Assembly (NCBI GenBank): GCA_023255415.1
Contig: JALRIN010000002.1
Location: forward strand, 1 to 64,000
Length of the DNA: 64,000 nt
DNA from: Cypionkella sp.
GTDB taxonomy: Bacteria > Pseudomonadota > Alphaproteobacteria > Rhodobacterales > Rhodobacteraceae
Reading direction: 5' to 3'
Part shown: positions 35,714 to 44,309 of the stretch, one piece after another
How positions within the stretch are numbered: position 1 is the stretch's first letter
Layout: each line of letters opens with the position of its first letter
The notes under the pieces: model-generated
The model's database searches: none
What the model saw: only the letters and a program-made list of their open reading frames with translations
Told to the model about the DNA's origin: nothing
Made by a program: the position numbers and the translations under genes

Positions 35714-37084
35714 TTACATCAGTTTGCGACGCCGTGTCACCTGAATATCGAGGTCTGTGATCTTCTTACGCAAGGTATTGCGGTTGATGCCAAGCAAATC
35801 AGCACATTTTGCTTGATTGCCCCCTGTTGCATCCAAAGCAATCTCGATCAAAGGCACCTCTATTTCGCGCAAAATCCGGTCGTAAACCCCCGCTGGTGGC
35901 AATTGGCCGGCGTGCAAATCGAAATAGCGTTGCAAATGTCGCGCAACCGAGGCCGAGAGCTTTTCGCCTTCAATCGCGCCACCGCGCGCCGCGATCGGGC
36001 TTTGTGCCGACCCCAGCGCCAGTTCCAATTCGGTCTTGCTGATCTCGGCCTCGCTTGCGGTGACGATCAGGCGTTTAAGGATATTTTCCAACTGGCGCAC
36101 ATTTCCGGGCCAAGGATAGGCGCGCACGATGGCCATGGCCTCGGGCGACAGGCGGCGCTGCACGCCTTGCTCGCGCTCGCCGCGCAGCAAGAAATGTTCG
36201 GCCAAAAGCGGGATGTCTTCGACCCTTTCGCGCAAGGCGGGCACCGCAAGTGTCACCCCCCCAAGCCGGTAGAACAGATCCTTGCGAAAGCGCCCTGCCT
36301 CCATCTTGGCGGCCAGATCAACCTGCGAGGTCGACATCACCCGCGGCGCATGTTCACCCATCACATCCAACATCCGCACCAGGCGGGCTTGGGCGTCTTC
36401 GTCAAAGTCTGAAACCTCGTCAAACACCAGACTGCCGCCCTTGGCCCGCGTCAAAAGTGTCGAAATCCCATCAACACCCGCCAGATCAGAGGCCTGCGCT
36501 GTGACAAAAGGCTGGCCGCGCCGATCCGAGAAATCATGCACCGCGCGCGCGATCAGCGATTTGCCGGTGCCGCTTTCACCTGCAATCAGCACCGGCAGAT
36601 CGGCGTTCATCACCCGGGCGACCAGCCGGTAAAGCGCTTGCATCGCGGGGGTGCGCCCGACCAAGGGCAGATCTTCGCCACCCTGACGCGGGGTTATCGC
36701 TGCGGGCTTGGCGGCATGGCGTTTGATATCCAAAGCCCGCGCCGATCGTTTCATCAGATCGGGCAGATCAAAGGGCTTTGGCAGATAGTCAAAGGCCTCG
36801 GCCTCGGCGGCCTGTATCGCCGTCATGATGGTGTTTTGCGCCGAAATCACGATCACTGGCAAACCGGGGCGCAGCTTGGCGATCTGCGGTAACATCTGCA
36901 AACCATTGCCATCGGGCATGATCACATCCGAGATTACCAGATCGCCTTTGCCCTCTTCGACCCAGCGCATCAGGGTCATCAGGCTCGAGGTTGCATGCAC
37001 CTTGCAGCCCGCGCGGGTCAGCGCCTGGGTCAAAACCGTGCGAATGGTGCGATCGTCGTCGGCGACAAGAATAGTGCCGTCCAT
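35714..37084 (-). CDS. ntrC: NtrC, nitrogen regulation response regulator (GAFTGA-less)
   Basis: 456 residues: receiver with phospho-acceptor D53, AAA+ domain with Walker A AGESGTGKS, Fis-type HTH near the end (GGNQAKCADLLGINRNTLRKKI). The loop between FVTAQASDLAGVDG and LLTRAKGGSLVFDEV is shortened and the GAFTGA motif missing. This is the R. capsulatus type of NtrC, which activates the housekeeping RNA polymerase rather than sigma-54. Its start overlaps the ntrB stop by 1 nt. Controls nitrogen-assimilation genes under low nitrogen. Confidence 0.95.
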   Translation of the reverse strand: MDGTILVADDDRTIRTVLTQALTRAGCKVHATSSLMTLMRWVEEGKGDLVISDVIMPDGNGLQMLPQIAKLRPGLPVIVISAQNTIMTAIQAAEAEAFDYLPKPFDLPDLMKRSARALDIKRHAAKPAAITPRQGGEDLPLVGRTPAMQALYRLVARVMNADLPVLIAGESGTGKSLIARAVHDFSDRRGQPFVTAQASDLAGVDGISTLLTRAKGGSLVFDEVSDFDEDAQARLVRMLDVMGEHAPRVMSTSQVDLAAKMEAGRFRKDLFYRLGGVTLAVPALRERVEDIPLLAEHFLLRGEREQGVQRRLSPEAMAIVRAYPWPGNVRQLENILKRLIVTASEAEISKTELELALGSAQSPIAARGGAIEGEKLSASVARHLQRYFDLHAGQLPPAGVYDRILREIEVPLIEIALDATGGNQAKCADLLGINRNTLRKKITDLDIQVTRRRKLM

Positions 37085-38169
37085 TACAGCTGCTCCTCGG
37101 ATAGCCCGCGTGGGGCAAGGGGTAGAGAAATGCGAAACACAGTGCGGCCGGGCACAGAGTCAACCGAGATCCAGCCGTCGTGGTCCGAGATTATTTTCGA
37201 CACCAGCGCAAGGCCGAGTCCGGTGCCGTTTTCGCGTCCCGAGACAAAGGGCTCGAAGATATCGGCGGCAATTTCGGGCGGAATGCCCGGGCCATCGTCC
37301 ATGATTTCAACCTGAAGCGGCAGGGTCGCCGCCGTGCCGTCTTTGCGCAGGCGGCGCAAGGAATGGTCGTAAAAGGTGCGCAGCCGGATATGCCCGCCCG
37401 CGATCCCTGCGGCTTCAGAGGCGTTTTTCAGCAGGTTCAAGAACACCTGCATCAGCTGATCCGGGTCGGCAAAGGTTGGCGGCAAGGAAGGATCGTAATC
37501 TTCGGTAATCTGCATCGCGGCCCCGTAGCCCACAATAGCCGAGCGGCGGGCGCGATCCAGCGCGTCATGCAGGTTGACAGCCTTGCGCGCAGGTGGGCGC
37601 AGGTTGCCAAATTGCTCGACCTGTTCCAATAGTTTGACGATTCTATGGGTTTCCTCGACGATCAGATCGGTCAGCTCCAGATCTTCGCCCGCAAGCCCCA
37701 TCGCCAAAAGCTGTGCCGCCCCCGAGATACCGGCCAGCGGATTCTTGATTTCATGCGCCAGCATCTCGGCCATGCCAATCGCCGATTTCGCAGCCGAGGT
37801 GACATGCATTGCACGGCCCAGCCGGTCGGCAATTTCGCGCGGCGAGATCAGCATCAGGATAAAGCCGGGATGATCCTGCACCGGGGCGAGTTGCAGCGCG
37901 CATTGCACCGGCGCGCGTTCACCTGTGGTCAGATCGGCCTCCGAGATGAACAAGGGCGAATCGTGTTGGATCACCCGCGCCAAGGCATCCTCCATCGGCG
38001 CGTCAATCGACAAGCGGTCCAGCAGCGGCTGTCCGATCAGGCTTTTGGCCGAAGCGTTAAGGAAAATCTCGGCCGGGGCGTTGACGTCTTGGATCAGGCC
38101 TGCGGCATCAATCAGCAAGGCCGGCAGCGGGATCGAGGCCCAGATCGCATCGGCGGAGGGTCGGCTCAT
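37084..38169 (-). CDS. ntrB: NtrB, nitrogen regulation sensor kinase
   Basis: 361 residues, no transmembrane segment, so cytoplasmic as usual for NtrB. PAS domain about 5-110, HisKA with H139 in LAHEIKNPLAGISGAAQ, and HATPase with the N box near residue 250 and GTGLGLALVSKI. Phosphorylates NtrC when PII (GlnB) does not bind it. Its start overlaps the dusB stop by 4 nt, so dusB-ntrB-ntrC are translationally coupled. Confidence 0.95.
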   Translation of the reverse strand: MSRPSADAIWASIPLPALLIDAAGLIQDVNAPAEIFLNASAKSLIGQPLLDRLSIDAPMEDALARVIQHDSPLFISEADLTTGERAPVQCALQLAPVQDHPGFILMLISPREIADRLGRAMHVTSAAKSAIGMAEMLAHEIKNPLAGISGAAQLLAMGLAGEDLELTDLIVEETHRIVKLLEQVEQFGNLRPPARKAVNLHDALDRARRSAIVGYGAAMQITEDYDPSLPPTFADPDQLMQVFLNLLKNASEAAGIAGGHIRLRTFYDHSLRRLRKDGTAATLPLQVEIMDDGPGIPPEIAADIFEPFVSGRENGTGLGLALVSKIISDHDGWISVDSVPGRTVFRISLPLAPRGLSEEQL

Positions 38170-39158
38170 GCGGCTACCTCTTGGGCTTGGGCAAAGGTGG
38201 CGCGGATCAGGCGGATCACCTGCTCGGGGTCGGTTGCGGTCAGGATCAGGTCGCGTTGTGCTGTCAAGCCAGCCTCGTCTAGATACCAGGCCAGATGTTT
38301 GCGCGCGACACGCAGGCCCAGATCACGGCCATAAAAGCTCAGGATCAGCTGGTAATGCTCGACAATCAGATCTGCCAGATCTGCCCCCTTGGGCACAACT
38401 GGCGCGGGTGCTGCGAACAGCGTATGGGCAATTTGCGCCAGCCGCCAAGGTGCGCCCTGCGCGCCGCGCCCCAGCATCACCCCATCGGCCCCCGATTGCA
38501 CCAAGGCCTGCGCCGCCGTGCCTGCATCAACAATATCGCCATTGGCGATCACAGGCACCGAGACCGCAGCCTTCACCGCCGCAATCGCCGCCCAATTCGC
38601 CGACCCTTTGTAAAACTGGCAGCGGGTGCGGCCGTGAATGGTGATCATCTGCACGCCAGCCCCTTCGGCCATCGCCGCAATCTGCGGCGCATTCAGGCTA
38701 TCGTCATCCCAACCCAGACGGGTTTTCAGCGTCACCGGCACCTCCACCGCCGCCGCCACCGCTTCGATCAAGCGCAGTGCCAGATCGGGTTCCTTCATCA
38801 AAGCCGAGCCACAAGCGCCATTGCCGCCCGCAGCTGTGACCCGCTTCGCAGGGCAGCCCATATTGATATCGATGATGCGCGCGCCCTGCCCTTGCAGATA
38901 GCGCGCGGCCTCTGCCATCCAATGCGGATCACGCCCGGCCAATTGCACCGAAGTTGCGCCCTCGGCGATGCCCAGTTCGGCCCGCGCGCGGGCAAGCGGT
39001 TGCGCGCGCATCATATCCTCCGAGGCGACCATTTCCGACACCACCAGCCCCGCGCCAAAGCGCGCCACGATTTGCCGAAAAGGCAAATCCGTGATCCCAG
39101 CCATCGGCGCCAGAATCACCGGCTGCGTCAGCGTGATATTTCCAATCTTAAGCGTCAT
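38166..39158 (-). CDS. dusB: tRNA-dihydrouridine synthase DusB (NifR3)
   Basis: 330 residues. FMN enzyme that reduces uridine to dihydrouridine in the tRNA D loop. TIM-barrel start APMAGITDLPFR, catalytic C102 in NMGCPAKRV and FMN-binding NGDIVD. It is first gene of the ntr operon; the historical name nifR3 comes from the same arrangement in R. capsulatus. The ATG at 39158 has AAGGATGCAGG upstream; the frame continues 14 codons. A possible promoter is at 39234-39262. Confidence 0.95.
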   Translation of the reverse strand: MTLKIGNITLTQPVILAPMAGITDLPFRQIVARFGAGLVVSEMVASEDMMRAQPLARARAELGIAEGATSVQLAGRDPHWMAEAARYLQGQGARIIDINMGCPAKRVTAAGGNGACGSALMKEPDLALRLIEAVAAAVEVPVTLKTRLGWDDDSLNAPQIAAMAEGAGVQMITIHGRTRCQFYKGSANWAAIAAVKAAVSVPVIANGDIVDAGTAAQALVQSGADGVMLGRGAQGAPWRLAQIAHTLFAAPAPVVPKGADLADLIVEHYQLILSFYGRDLGLRVARKHLAWYLDEAGLTAQRDLILTATDPEQVIRLIRATFAQAQEVAA

Positions 39159-39233
39159 CCTGCATCCTTCTGTCCGAGACCATGCGCGTGTTTTGGGCAA
39201 GCTCCAAGGGGGTGCAGGGAAATTTCTGCCACA

Positions 39234-39262
39234 TTTCTATGCAATGCCTAAAAATTAAGCAA
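39234..39262 (-). promoter_or_regulatory. Possible sigma-70-like promoter of dusB-ntrBC
   Basis: Minus strand: TTGCTT (plus 39257-39262), 17-nt spacer, TAGAAA (plus 39234-39239). Moderate match, about 70 nt upstream of the dusB start. Confidence 0.4.
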
Positions 39263-39285
39263 ACATGCCAGAATATCGGGCCAGA

Positions 39286-39314
39286 TTGTCATGCGCCCGG
39301 TGTCGGTTTAGATA
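39286..39314 (+). promoter_or_regulatory. Sigma-70-like promoter of ispD
   Basis: TTGTCA (39286-39291), 17-nt spacer, TAGATA (39309-39314). The ispD ATG is 18 nt past the -10 box, implying a very short leader of about a dozen nt that contains the AAAGGAG RBS. Confidence 0.55.
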
Positions 39315-39332
39315 TTGGCCAAAGGAGCAGCC

Positions 39333-39977
39333 ATGACCATAGCCGCCATCATCACAGCAGCAGGCCGCGGCACGCGGGCGGGGGGCGATCTGCCAAAGCA
39401 ATGGCAGCAGCTTGCAGGCAGCCCGGTGCTTGCCCATACGCTTGCGGGTTTTGCCGCCTTTCGCACCGTTCTGACCATCCATCCCGACGACCGCGCCCGT
39501 GCCGAAGCTTTGGCCAGCGGCGCGGAGCTGGTCGAAGGTGGCGCGTCGCGCGCGGCCTCGGTCCGCAACGCGCTCGAAGCTTTGGCGGGCCAAGGTGTCA
39601 CCAAGGTGTTGATCCATGACGGCGCGCGCCCCTTTGCCTCGGCAGCGCTGATAACCCGTGTCTTGGCAGCCCTAAGCGATGCCCAAGCGGCAGCGCCAGC
39701 GCTTGCGGTCACCGATGCGCTTTGGACCGGGGCGGATGGGATGGTCACCGGCACCCGCGATCGCCGCGGGCTTTACCGCGCGCAGACACCGCAAGGCTTT
39801 GAGTTTGAGGCGATACTGCAGGCGCATCGCAGCTTTGATGGCGAGGCCGCCGATGATGTCGAGGTTGCGCGCGCAGCCGGCATCGCGGTAAAGATCGTCG
39901 AGGGCTGCGAGCAGAACCTGAAACTGACATTTCCCGGCGATTTCGCGCGGGCCGAAGCTTTTCTGAAAGGACGCTAA
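39333..39977 (+). CDS. ispD: 2-C-methyl-D-erythritol 4-phosphate cytidylyltransferase
   Basis: 214 residues. Third step of the MEP isoprenoid pathway (MEP + CTP to CDP-ME). N-terminal nucleotide-binding AAIITAAGRGTRAGGDLPKQW, central VLIHDGARPF and the YRAQTPQGF block are diagnostic. AAAGGAG precedes the ATG at 39333; an in-frame TTG at 39315 is unlikely. In many Alphaproteobacteria ispD and ispF are fused into one protein; here they are separate genes with zero spacing. Confidence 0.96.
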   Translation: MTIAAIITAAGRGTRAGGDLPKQWQQLAGSPVLAHTLAGFAAFRTVLTIHPDDRARAEALASGAELVEGGASRAASVRNALEALAGQGVTKVLIHDGARPFASAALITRVLAALSDAQAAAPALAVTDALWTGADGMVTGTRDRRGLYRAQTPQGFEFEAILQAHRSFDGEAADDVEVARAAGIAVKIVEGCEQNLKLTFPGDFARAEAFLKGR

Positions 39978-40457
39978 ATGGATCTGCGCTTGGGAAATGG
40001 CTTTGATGTGCATGCGTTTTGCGACGGCGATGGCGTCTGGCTTTGTGGCGTCAAGGTGCCGCATGCGCGCGGGCTGTTGGGCCATTCGGATGCCGATGTC
40101 GGCATGCACGCGCTGACCGATGCGATCTATGGCGCGCTGGCCGAGGGCGATATTGGCCAGCATTTCCCGCCCTCTGATCCGCAGTGGAAGGGTGCGGCAA
40201 GCCATATCTTTTTGCGCCATGCGATGGAGCGGGTTGCCGCGCGCGGCTTTACCCTGACCCATTGCGATGTGACCTTGATCTGTGAACGCCCCAAAATTGG
40301 CCCGCACAGCACTGCAATGCGGGCAGCGCTTGCGCAGATCATGGGCGTCGAGGTCGAGCGGATTTCGGTCAAGGCCACCACCTCGGAACGGCTGGGCTTT
40401 ACCGGGCGCGAGGAAGGTATCGCAGCCCTTGCCACCGCCGCTTTGGTGCGCGCATGA
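39978..40457 (+). CDS. ispF: 2-C-methyl-D-erythritol 2,4-cyclodiphosphate synthase
   Basis: 159 residues. Fifth step of the MEP pathway, forming the cyclodiphosphate. The metal site GNGFDVHAF (D and H at about 8-10) and LGHSDADVGMHALTDAI are typical, as is the C-terminal KATTSERLGFTGREEGI. The start codon follows the ispD stop directly and its own stop overlaps pgpA by 4 nt. ispE, which acts between the two, is not in the window. Confidence 0.96.
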   Translation: MDLRLGNGFDVHAFCDGDGVWLCGVKVPHARGLLGHSDADVGMHALTDAIYGALAEGDIGQHFPPSDPQWKGAASHIFLRHAMERVAARGFTLTHCDVTLICERPKIGPHSTAMRAALAQIMGVEVERISVKATTSERLGFTGREEGIAALATAALVRA

Positions 40458-40951
40458 GCCGGTTTATTGCGATTTTCTTTGGCGTCGGGCTGCTGCGGCC
40501 GGCGCCGGGCACTTGGGGGTCTTTAGCGGCGATTTTGCTTGGCCTGTTGATCGACCGCTATTTGGGCTTTCCGGTTTTGGTTTTGGCGACGCTGGCAGTC
40601 ACGCTTGCAGGGTTTTGGGCGGTGCGGCGCGAATTGGCGCAAAGATCTGGTGATGACCCATCGGAATTTGTCATCGACGAGGTGGCAGGCCAGTGGTTGG
40701 CGCTGCTGTTTTCGGCCGCGGCCTTCTGGTGGCGCGGGCATGAGGGGTTTCTGCCCTGGCCAGCGCCCTTGGCGGCATTTGCGTTTTTCCGGCTGTTTGA
40801 CATCTGGAAGCCTTGGCTGGTGGGCCGCGCGGATCGGCGTCACGATGCGGATGGGGTGATGCTGGATGACCTTTGGGCGGGGCTGTTTGCGGGCATTGCC
40901 ACGGTGATTGCGGCGGCGGCCTATCACATTCCGATGGCTTTGCTGCAATGA
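40454..40951 (+). CDS. pgpA: Phosphatidylglycerophosphatase A
   Basis: 165 residues with about four membrane helices. Dephosphorylates phosphatidylglycerol phosphate to phosphatidylglycerol at the inner membrane. The N-terminal RPAPGTWGSLAA block, the central DPSEFVIDEVAGQWLAL and KPWLVGRADRR with the following D-G-V-M-L-D-D are characteristic of the PgpA family. Overlaps ispF and pncC by 4 nt each. Confidence 0.93.
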   Translation: MSRFIAIFFGVGLLRPAPGTWGSLAAILLGLLIDRYLGFPVLVLATLAVTLAGFWAVRRELAQRSGDDPSEFVIDEVAGQWLALLFSAAAFWWRGHEGFLPWPAPLAAFAFFRLFDIWKPWLVGRADRRHDADGVMLDDLWAGLFAGIATVIAAAAYHIPMALLQ

Positions 40952-41421
40952 TAGATTTGCCCCAGCTGTTGCACTTGGCCCGCAGCGCCGGTCTGACCAT
41001 TGCTTGCGCCGAAAGCTGCACCGGCGGCATGGTCGCGGCCAGCCTGACCGAGGTGGCAGGCGCGTCAGATGTATTTGATCGCGGCTTTGTCACCTATTCC
41101 AATCAGGCCAAGATCGACATGCTAGGGGTCTTGCCGCAAACCTTGCAGGAATTTGGCGCGGTCTCGGAACAGGTTGCAGCGCAAATGGCTGATGGCGCGC
41201 GCGCAAGGGCGCATGTCGGGCTTGCGGTGTCGATTACCGGCATTGCAGGGCCCGGCGGTAGTGCGTTCAAACCCGAGGGGCGGGTGTGCTTTGGTCTTGC
41301 GCATCAGGGGTTTGCAACGCAGGTGCAAACGGTAGAATTCGGCGCTTTGGGTCGCGACAAGGTGCGGCTTGCTGCGCGCGATCATGCTTTGGCGCTGTTG
41401 CAAGCAGCGCTACAGGCTTAG
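40948..41421 (+). CDS. pncC: CinA C-terminal-type nicotinamide-nucleotide amidohydrolase
   Basis: 157 residues, corresponding only to the C-terminal domain of CinA. Motifs ACAESCTGGM (19-28), FVTYSNQAK and VSITGIAGPGGS. Stand-alone forms (PncC) deamidate NMN to nicotinate mononucleotide in NAD salvage. The ATG overlaps the pgpA stop. Convergent with the Coq10-like gene, whose stop overlaps by 4 nt. Confidence 0.9.
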   Translation: MIDLPQLLHLARSAGLTIACAESCTGGMVAASLTEVAGASDVFDRGFVTYSNQAKIDMLGVLPQTLQEFGAVSEQVAAQMADGARARAHVGLAVSITGIAGPGGSAFKPEGRVCFGLAHQGFATQVQTVEFGALGRDKVRLAARDHALALLQAALQA

Positions 41422-41864
41422 GCGTAAAGCTTTGAAGCGCGGTCTTCAAAGGCGCGCACCACGCGGCTCATCGCCTCGTTAAACACCAGCCCGATGATAC
41501 CCGCCAAAATGGCGTTTTTGAACTCGAAATCGACCTCGAAACTCACCTCACAGCCGCCGGTTTCCAGATCGCGAAACCGCCAGACCGATTTCAGGTGGCG
41601 AAACGGGCCGTCGATATATTCGGTCAGGATGGTTTGGCTGCTGGGCAGCAAAGTGACACGGCTGCCGAATCTTTCTCGAAACACCTTAAAGCTGATCACC
41701 AGATCGGCTTCCATCACCTCGCCCGCCTCGATGGGTTGGCGCGACCGGATGCGGGCGGCGGCGGTCCAAGGCAGGAATTTGGGATAGCTGGCGACGTCAG
41801 CAACAAGGTCGTACATTTGTGCAGCACTATAGGGCAGCACCTTGGTTTCGGCATGACGCGGCAT
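41418..41864 (-). CDS. Coq10/RatA-family START-like protein
   Basis: 148 residues of the SRPBCC fold: HAETKVLPYSAAQMYDLVADV, YPKFLPWTAAARI and a long C-terminal helix (NEAMSRVVRAFEDRA). In mitochondria the family (Coq10) binds ubiquinone; in E. coli RatA has been reported as a ribosome-association toxin. A quinone-binding role is the more usual reading in Alphaproteobacteria. The start is set at ATG 41864 (MPRHAETKV); the frame runs 25 codons further. Confidence 0.87.
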   Translation of the reverse strand: MPRHAETKVLPYSAAQMYDLVADVASYPKFLPWTAAARIRSRQPIEAGEVMEADLVISFKVFRERFGSRVTLLPSSQTILTEYIDGPFRHLKSVWRFRDLETGGCEVSFEVDFEFKNAILAGIIGLVFNEAMSRVVRAFEDRASKLYA

Positions 41865-41932
41865 TTTACACCTATTCCCGTGACTTAGGCTTTGGTTTTG
41901 GGTAGAAAGTCCGCAGAAATCAAGAGGTCCGC

Positions 41933-42472
41933 ATGCCACATCCTGCTTACGTTATCGATCAAATGATTTCCGCCAAGGCGATTGCCGCGCGTGTCGAGGC
42001 CTTGGCGGCTGAAATCACCACATTTTACCAAGACTGCGACAAGCTGGTGGTGGTGGGTCTGCTGCGCGGGTCATTTGTGTTTATCGCGGATCTGGTGCGC
42101 GAAATCTCGCTGCCGGTCGAGGTGGATTTTCTGGAAGCCTCGTCTTACGGCGATGCGATGCATTCCAGCCGCGAAGTGCGCATCCTGAAAGACCTGCGCG
42201 GCGAAATTGCGGGCCGCGATGTGCTGGTGGTCGAAGACATCGTCGACACCGGCTTTACCCTGCATCACGTCAAGAACCTGCTGCTAAGCCGTGGGCCGCG
42301 CCGTTTAGAGGTTTGCGCGCTGCTGGACAAACCCAGCCGGCGTGAAGTGGATATCAAGGCGACATGGACCGGCTTTGACATCCCCGATGAATTTGTTGTC
42401 GGCTATGGCATTGATTACGCCCAACGCAACCGCAACCTGCCCTATATCGGCAAAGTGCGCTTTATTGAATGA
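41933..42472 (+). CDS. hpt: Hypoxanthine phosphoribosyltransferase
   Basis: 179 residues. Purine salvage: hypoxanthine (and guanine) + PRPP to IMP/GMP. PRPP-binding motif VVEDIVDTG (99-107), the VGLLRGSFVF loop and LLDKPSRREV near the base-binding region. Divergent from the Coq10-like gene. The stop overlaps the ATG of a 58-residue gene (4 nt), so the two are read from one mRNA. Confidence 0.94.
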   Translation: MPHPAYVIDQMISAKAIAARVEALAAEITTFYQDCDKLVVVGLLRGSFVFIADLVREISLPVEVDFLEASSYGDAMHSSREVRILKDLRGEIAGRDVLVVEDIVDTGFTLHHVKNLLLSRGPRRLEVCALLDKPSRREVDIKATWTGFDIPDEFVVGYGIDYAQRNRNLPYIGKVRFIE

Positions 42473-42645
42473 ACCCGAATTGGATCATCCGCATGGCAAA
42501 GTGGGTGCGCAATCCGCCCTCGCCGCAGCGGGTGCGTTTGGTCTTTATGGTGGTGGCGCTTTGTCTCATCGTCATCGGGGTCGAAAAGCTGATAGGCTGG
42601 CCTGCATGGATGACGGTCAATCCAAATATTAAGCCAAAATTTTAG
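42469..42645 (+). CDS. Small single-pass membrane protein (58 aa)
   Basis: The 58 residues have a basic N-terminus (MNPNWIIRMAKWVRNPPSPQ), one hydrophobic helix (about 23-37, VRLVFMVVALCLIVIGV) and the ending WPAWMTVNPNIKPKF. The 4-nt overlap with hpt and the composition (basic n-region, clean helix, amphipathic end) argue that it is a real gene. I recognise no family; the function is unknown. Confidence 0.65.
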   Translation: MNPNWIIRMAKWVRNPPSPQRVRLVFMVVALCLIVIGVEKLIGWPAWMTVNPNIKPKF

Positions 42646-42732
42646 GGCGTTAGCGCAGGTCTTCAGCTCGCCGTAAGCTTGGCGATCTAGATCACGGGCT
42701 AAGGTCACAGCAGGCATTTAAGAGGCAATTCG

Positions 42733-43626
42733 ATGGTGGGTTTTCTAACCAAAGTGGCGGGCGTTGGCCTGATTGGGCTGGCAGGGTTTTGGCTGATCTC
42801 GGCGCCCGCGCGGCCTTCTATGGCGGTCTATGATGGGCTTACCGGCGACGCCAAGGCGGGCGAGGCTGTGTTTTGGGCCGCGGGCTGTGCCTCGTGTCAC
42901 GCTGCCGCCGATGCCGAGAAAGACGCGCAATTGGTCTTGCAGGGGGGCCAAGCCTTCCCTTCCGCCTTTGGTACCTTTATCGCCCCCAATATCTCGCCTG
43001 ATCCAGTGCAGGGCATTGGCGGTTGGAGCCTGCCCGAGTTTGCCATGGCCGTGACCCAAGGTGTTGGGCGCAACGGCGAGCATCTTTACCCTGCCCTGCC
43101 CTATGCCGCCTATAATAAGATGGCGCCGCAGGATGTCGCCAACCTTTGGGCCTTTATCCAGACCCTGCCCGCCTCTGCCACCCCAAGCCAGCCGCATCAG
43201 GTGGGCTTTCCCTTTAACATCCGCCGCAGCCTTGGGGTGTGGAAGCGGATGTTTGTCAAAAACGATTGGGTGGTTCAGGGGGATCTGACGCCAGAGCAAA
43301 CACGTGGCCGCTATATCGCCGAGGCCTTGGCCCATTGCGGCGAATGCCACAGCCCGCGCAACGCTTTGGGTGGCATCAAGCGCGACAATTGGCTTGCAGG
43401 CGCGCCCAACCCCGATGGCAAGGGCCGCGTGCCCAATATCACCCCCGCCAAGCTGAGCTGGAGCGAGGATGAGATCGTTGAATATCTGACCTCGGGCTTT
43501 ACGCCAGAATATGATTCGGTCGGTGGCCATATGGTGCATGTGGTTGAAAACATGGCACGCCTGCCCGAAAGCGACCGTCGCGCGGTTGCGGCCTATCTGA
43601 AACTGGTCGCCCCGCAACCAAACTGA
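42733..43626 (+). CDS. Di-haem c-type cytochrome
   Basis: 297 residues. N-terminal uncleaved or signal helix about 8-25, so the domains are periplasmic. Two haem sites: C52-A-S-C55-H56 and C202-G-E-C205-H206, each followed by a cytochrome-c fold. The arrangement and the PALPYAAYNKM and TPAKLSWSEDEIVEYLTSG blocks are like the di-haem cytochromes that accept electrons from periplasmic dehydrogenases. No dehydrogenase is adjacent; the next gene is a cytochrome c'. Electron partner unknown. Confidence 0.9.
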   Translation: MVGFLTKVAGVGLIGLAGFWLISAPARPSMAVYDGLTGDAKAGEAVFWAAGCASCHAAADAEKDAQLVLQGGQAFPSAFGTFIAPNISPDPVQGIGGWSLPEFAMAVTQGVGRNGEHLYPALPYAAYNKMAPQDVANLWAFIQTLPASATPSQPHQVGFPFNIRRSLGVWKRMFVKNDWVVQGDLTPEQTRGRYIAEALAHCGECHSPRNALGGIKRDNWLAGAPNPDGKGRVPNITPAKLSWSEDEIVEYLTSGFTPEYDSVGGHMVHVVENMARLPESDRRAVAAYLKLVAPQPN

Positions 43627-43810
43627 GCCCAGCGGCGGATCTGCGCGCAAATGCCATAAACCTTTGCCGCAGTTTCCACCTCTATAACCCCAAGCATAGG
43701 CCTGCTGCATTGCTGTTTGCAGCGCCGTTGCTAAGGCTTGGGATGCGATCTTTCTGCGCTCCTCCCCTTTTACCCAAGCGCCTGTTTCAGCGCATCTTTC
43801 GGAGATTATG

Positions 43811-44281
43811 ATGAAGACCAAACTTGTTGCATTTACCCTGCTCGCCTCGATTTCCGCCTTTGCCAGTTTTGCCCAGGACGCCGCCGATCCCTTCGCGGAT
43901 GTGGTGGAAACCCGTCATGGCTTGATGCTGCAAATGGCCTCTGATCTGGGCACTTTGGGCGGCATGGCCAAGGGCACGGCGGCCTATGATCAGGCGGCGG
44001 CCACGCAGGCTGCTTCAAATATCGCGGCAATTGCCTCGGTCCTTAGCATGGCGCAATTCCCCGCGGGGTCCGAGACGGGGGCTGCGGCGGACAGCTATGC
44101 TTTAGCCGATATCTGGACCAAGCAAGACGATTTCCTGTCCAAGATCACCGATCTGAACAATGCAGCAGGCATGATGAAAATGGCCGCAGCGACCGATGCA
44201 GATGCGATCAAAGGCTCGATGGCACAATTGGGTGGTGCGTGTTCGGCATGCCACAAATCTTATCGTCAGCCAGAAAGCTGA
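43811..44281 (+). CDS. Cytochrome c' (class II)
   Basis: 156 residues: signal peptide to about 22 (FASFA-QD), then a four-helix bundle with the haem site at the very C-terminus, C144-S-A-C147-H148-K-S-Y-R, as in cytochromes c' and c-556. R35-H-G-L-M in helix 1 is the usual position. Cytochrome c' binds NO and CO and is linked to NO tolerance; the c-556 type only transfers electrons; the sequence does not decide. GGAG at 43801 fits the second ATG (43811) better than the first (43808). Confidence 0.9.
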   Translation: MKTKLVAFTLLASISAFASFAQDAADPFADVVETRHGLMLQMASDLGTLGGMAKGTAAYDQAAATQAASNIAAIASVLSMAQFPAGSETGAAADSYALADIWTKQDDFLSKITDLNNAAGMMKMAAATDADAIKGSMAQLGGACSACHKSYRQPES

Positions 44282-44286
44282 TCTGA

Positions 44287-44306
44287 GGGGGGGGCTGCGG
44301 CCCCCC
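44287..44306. terminator. GC-rich hairpin between convergent genes
   Basis: Run of eight G (44287-44294) pairs with six C (44301-44306) around CTGCGG. No T-run on either side, so it may act only as a weak or Rho-assisted end for cytochrome c' and lipA. Confidence 0.4.
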
Positions 44307-44309
44307 GCC

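Noticed and set aside
42745..43821. 358-residue open frame antisense to the di-haem cytochrome
   Set aside because: The plus-strand gene has two haem motifs and a signal helix; the antisense frame has nothing recognisable.
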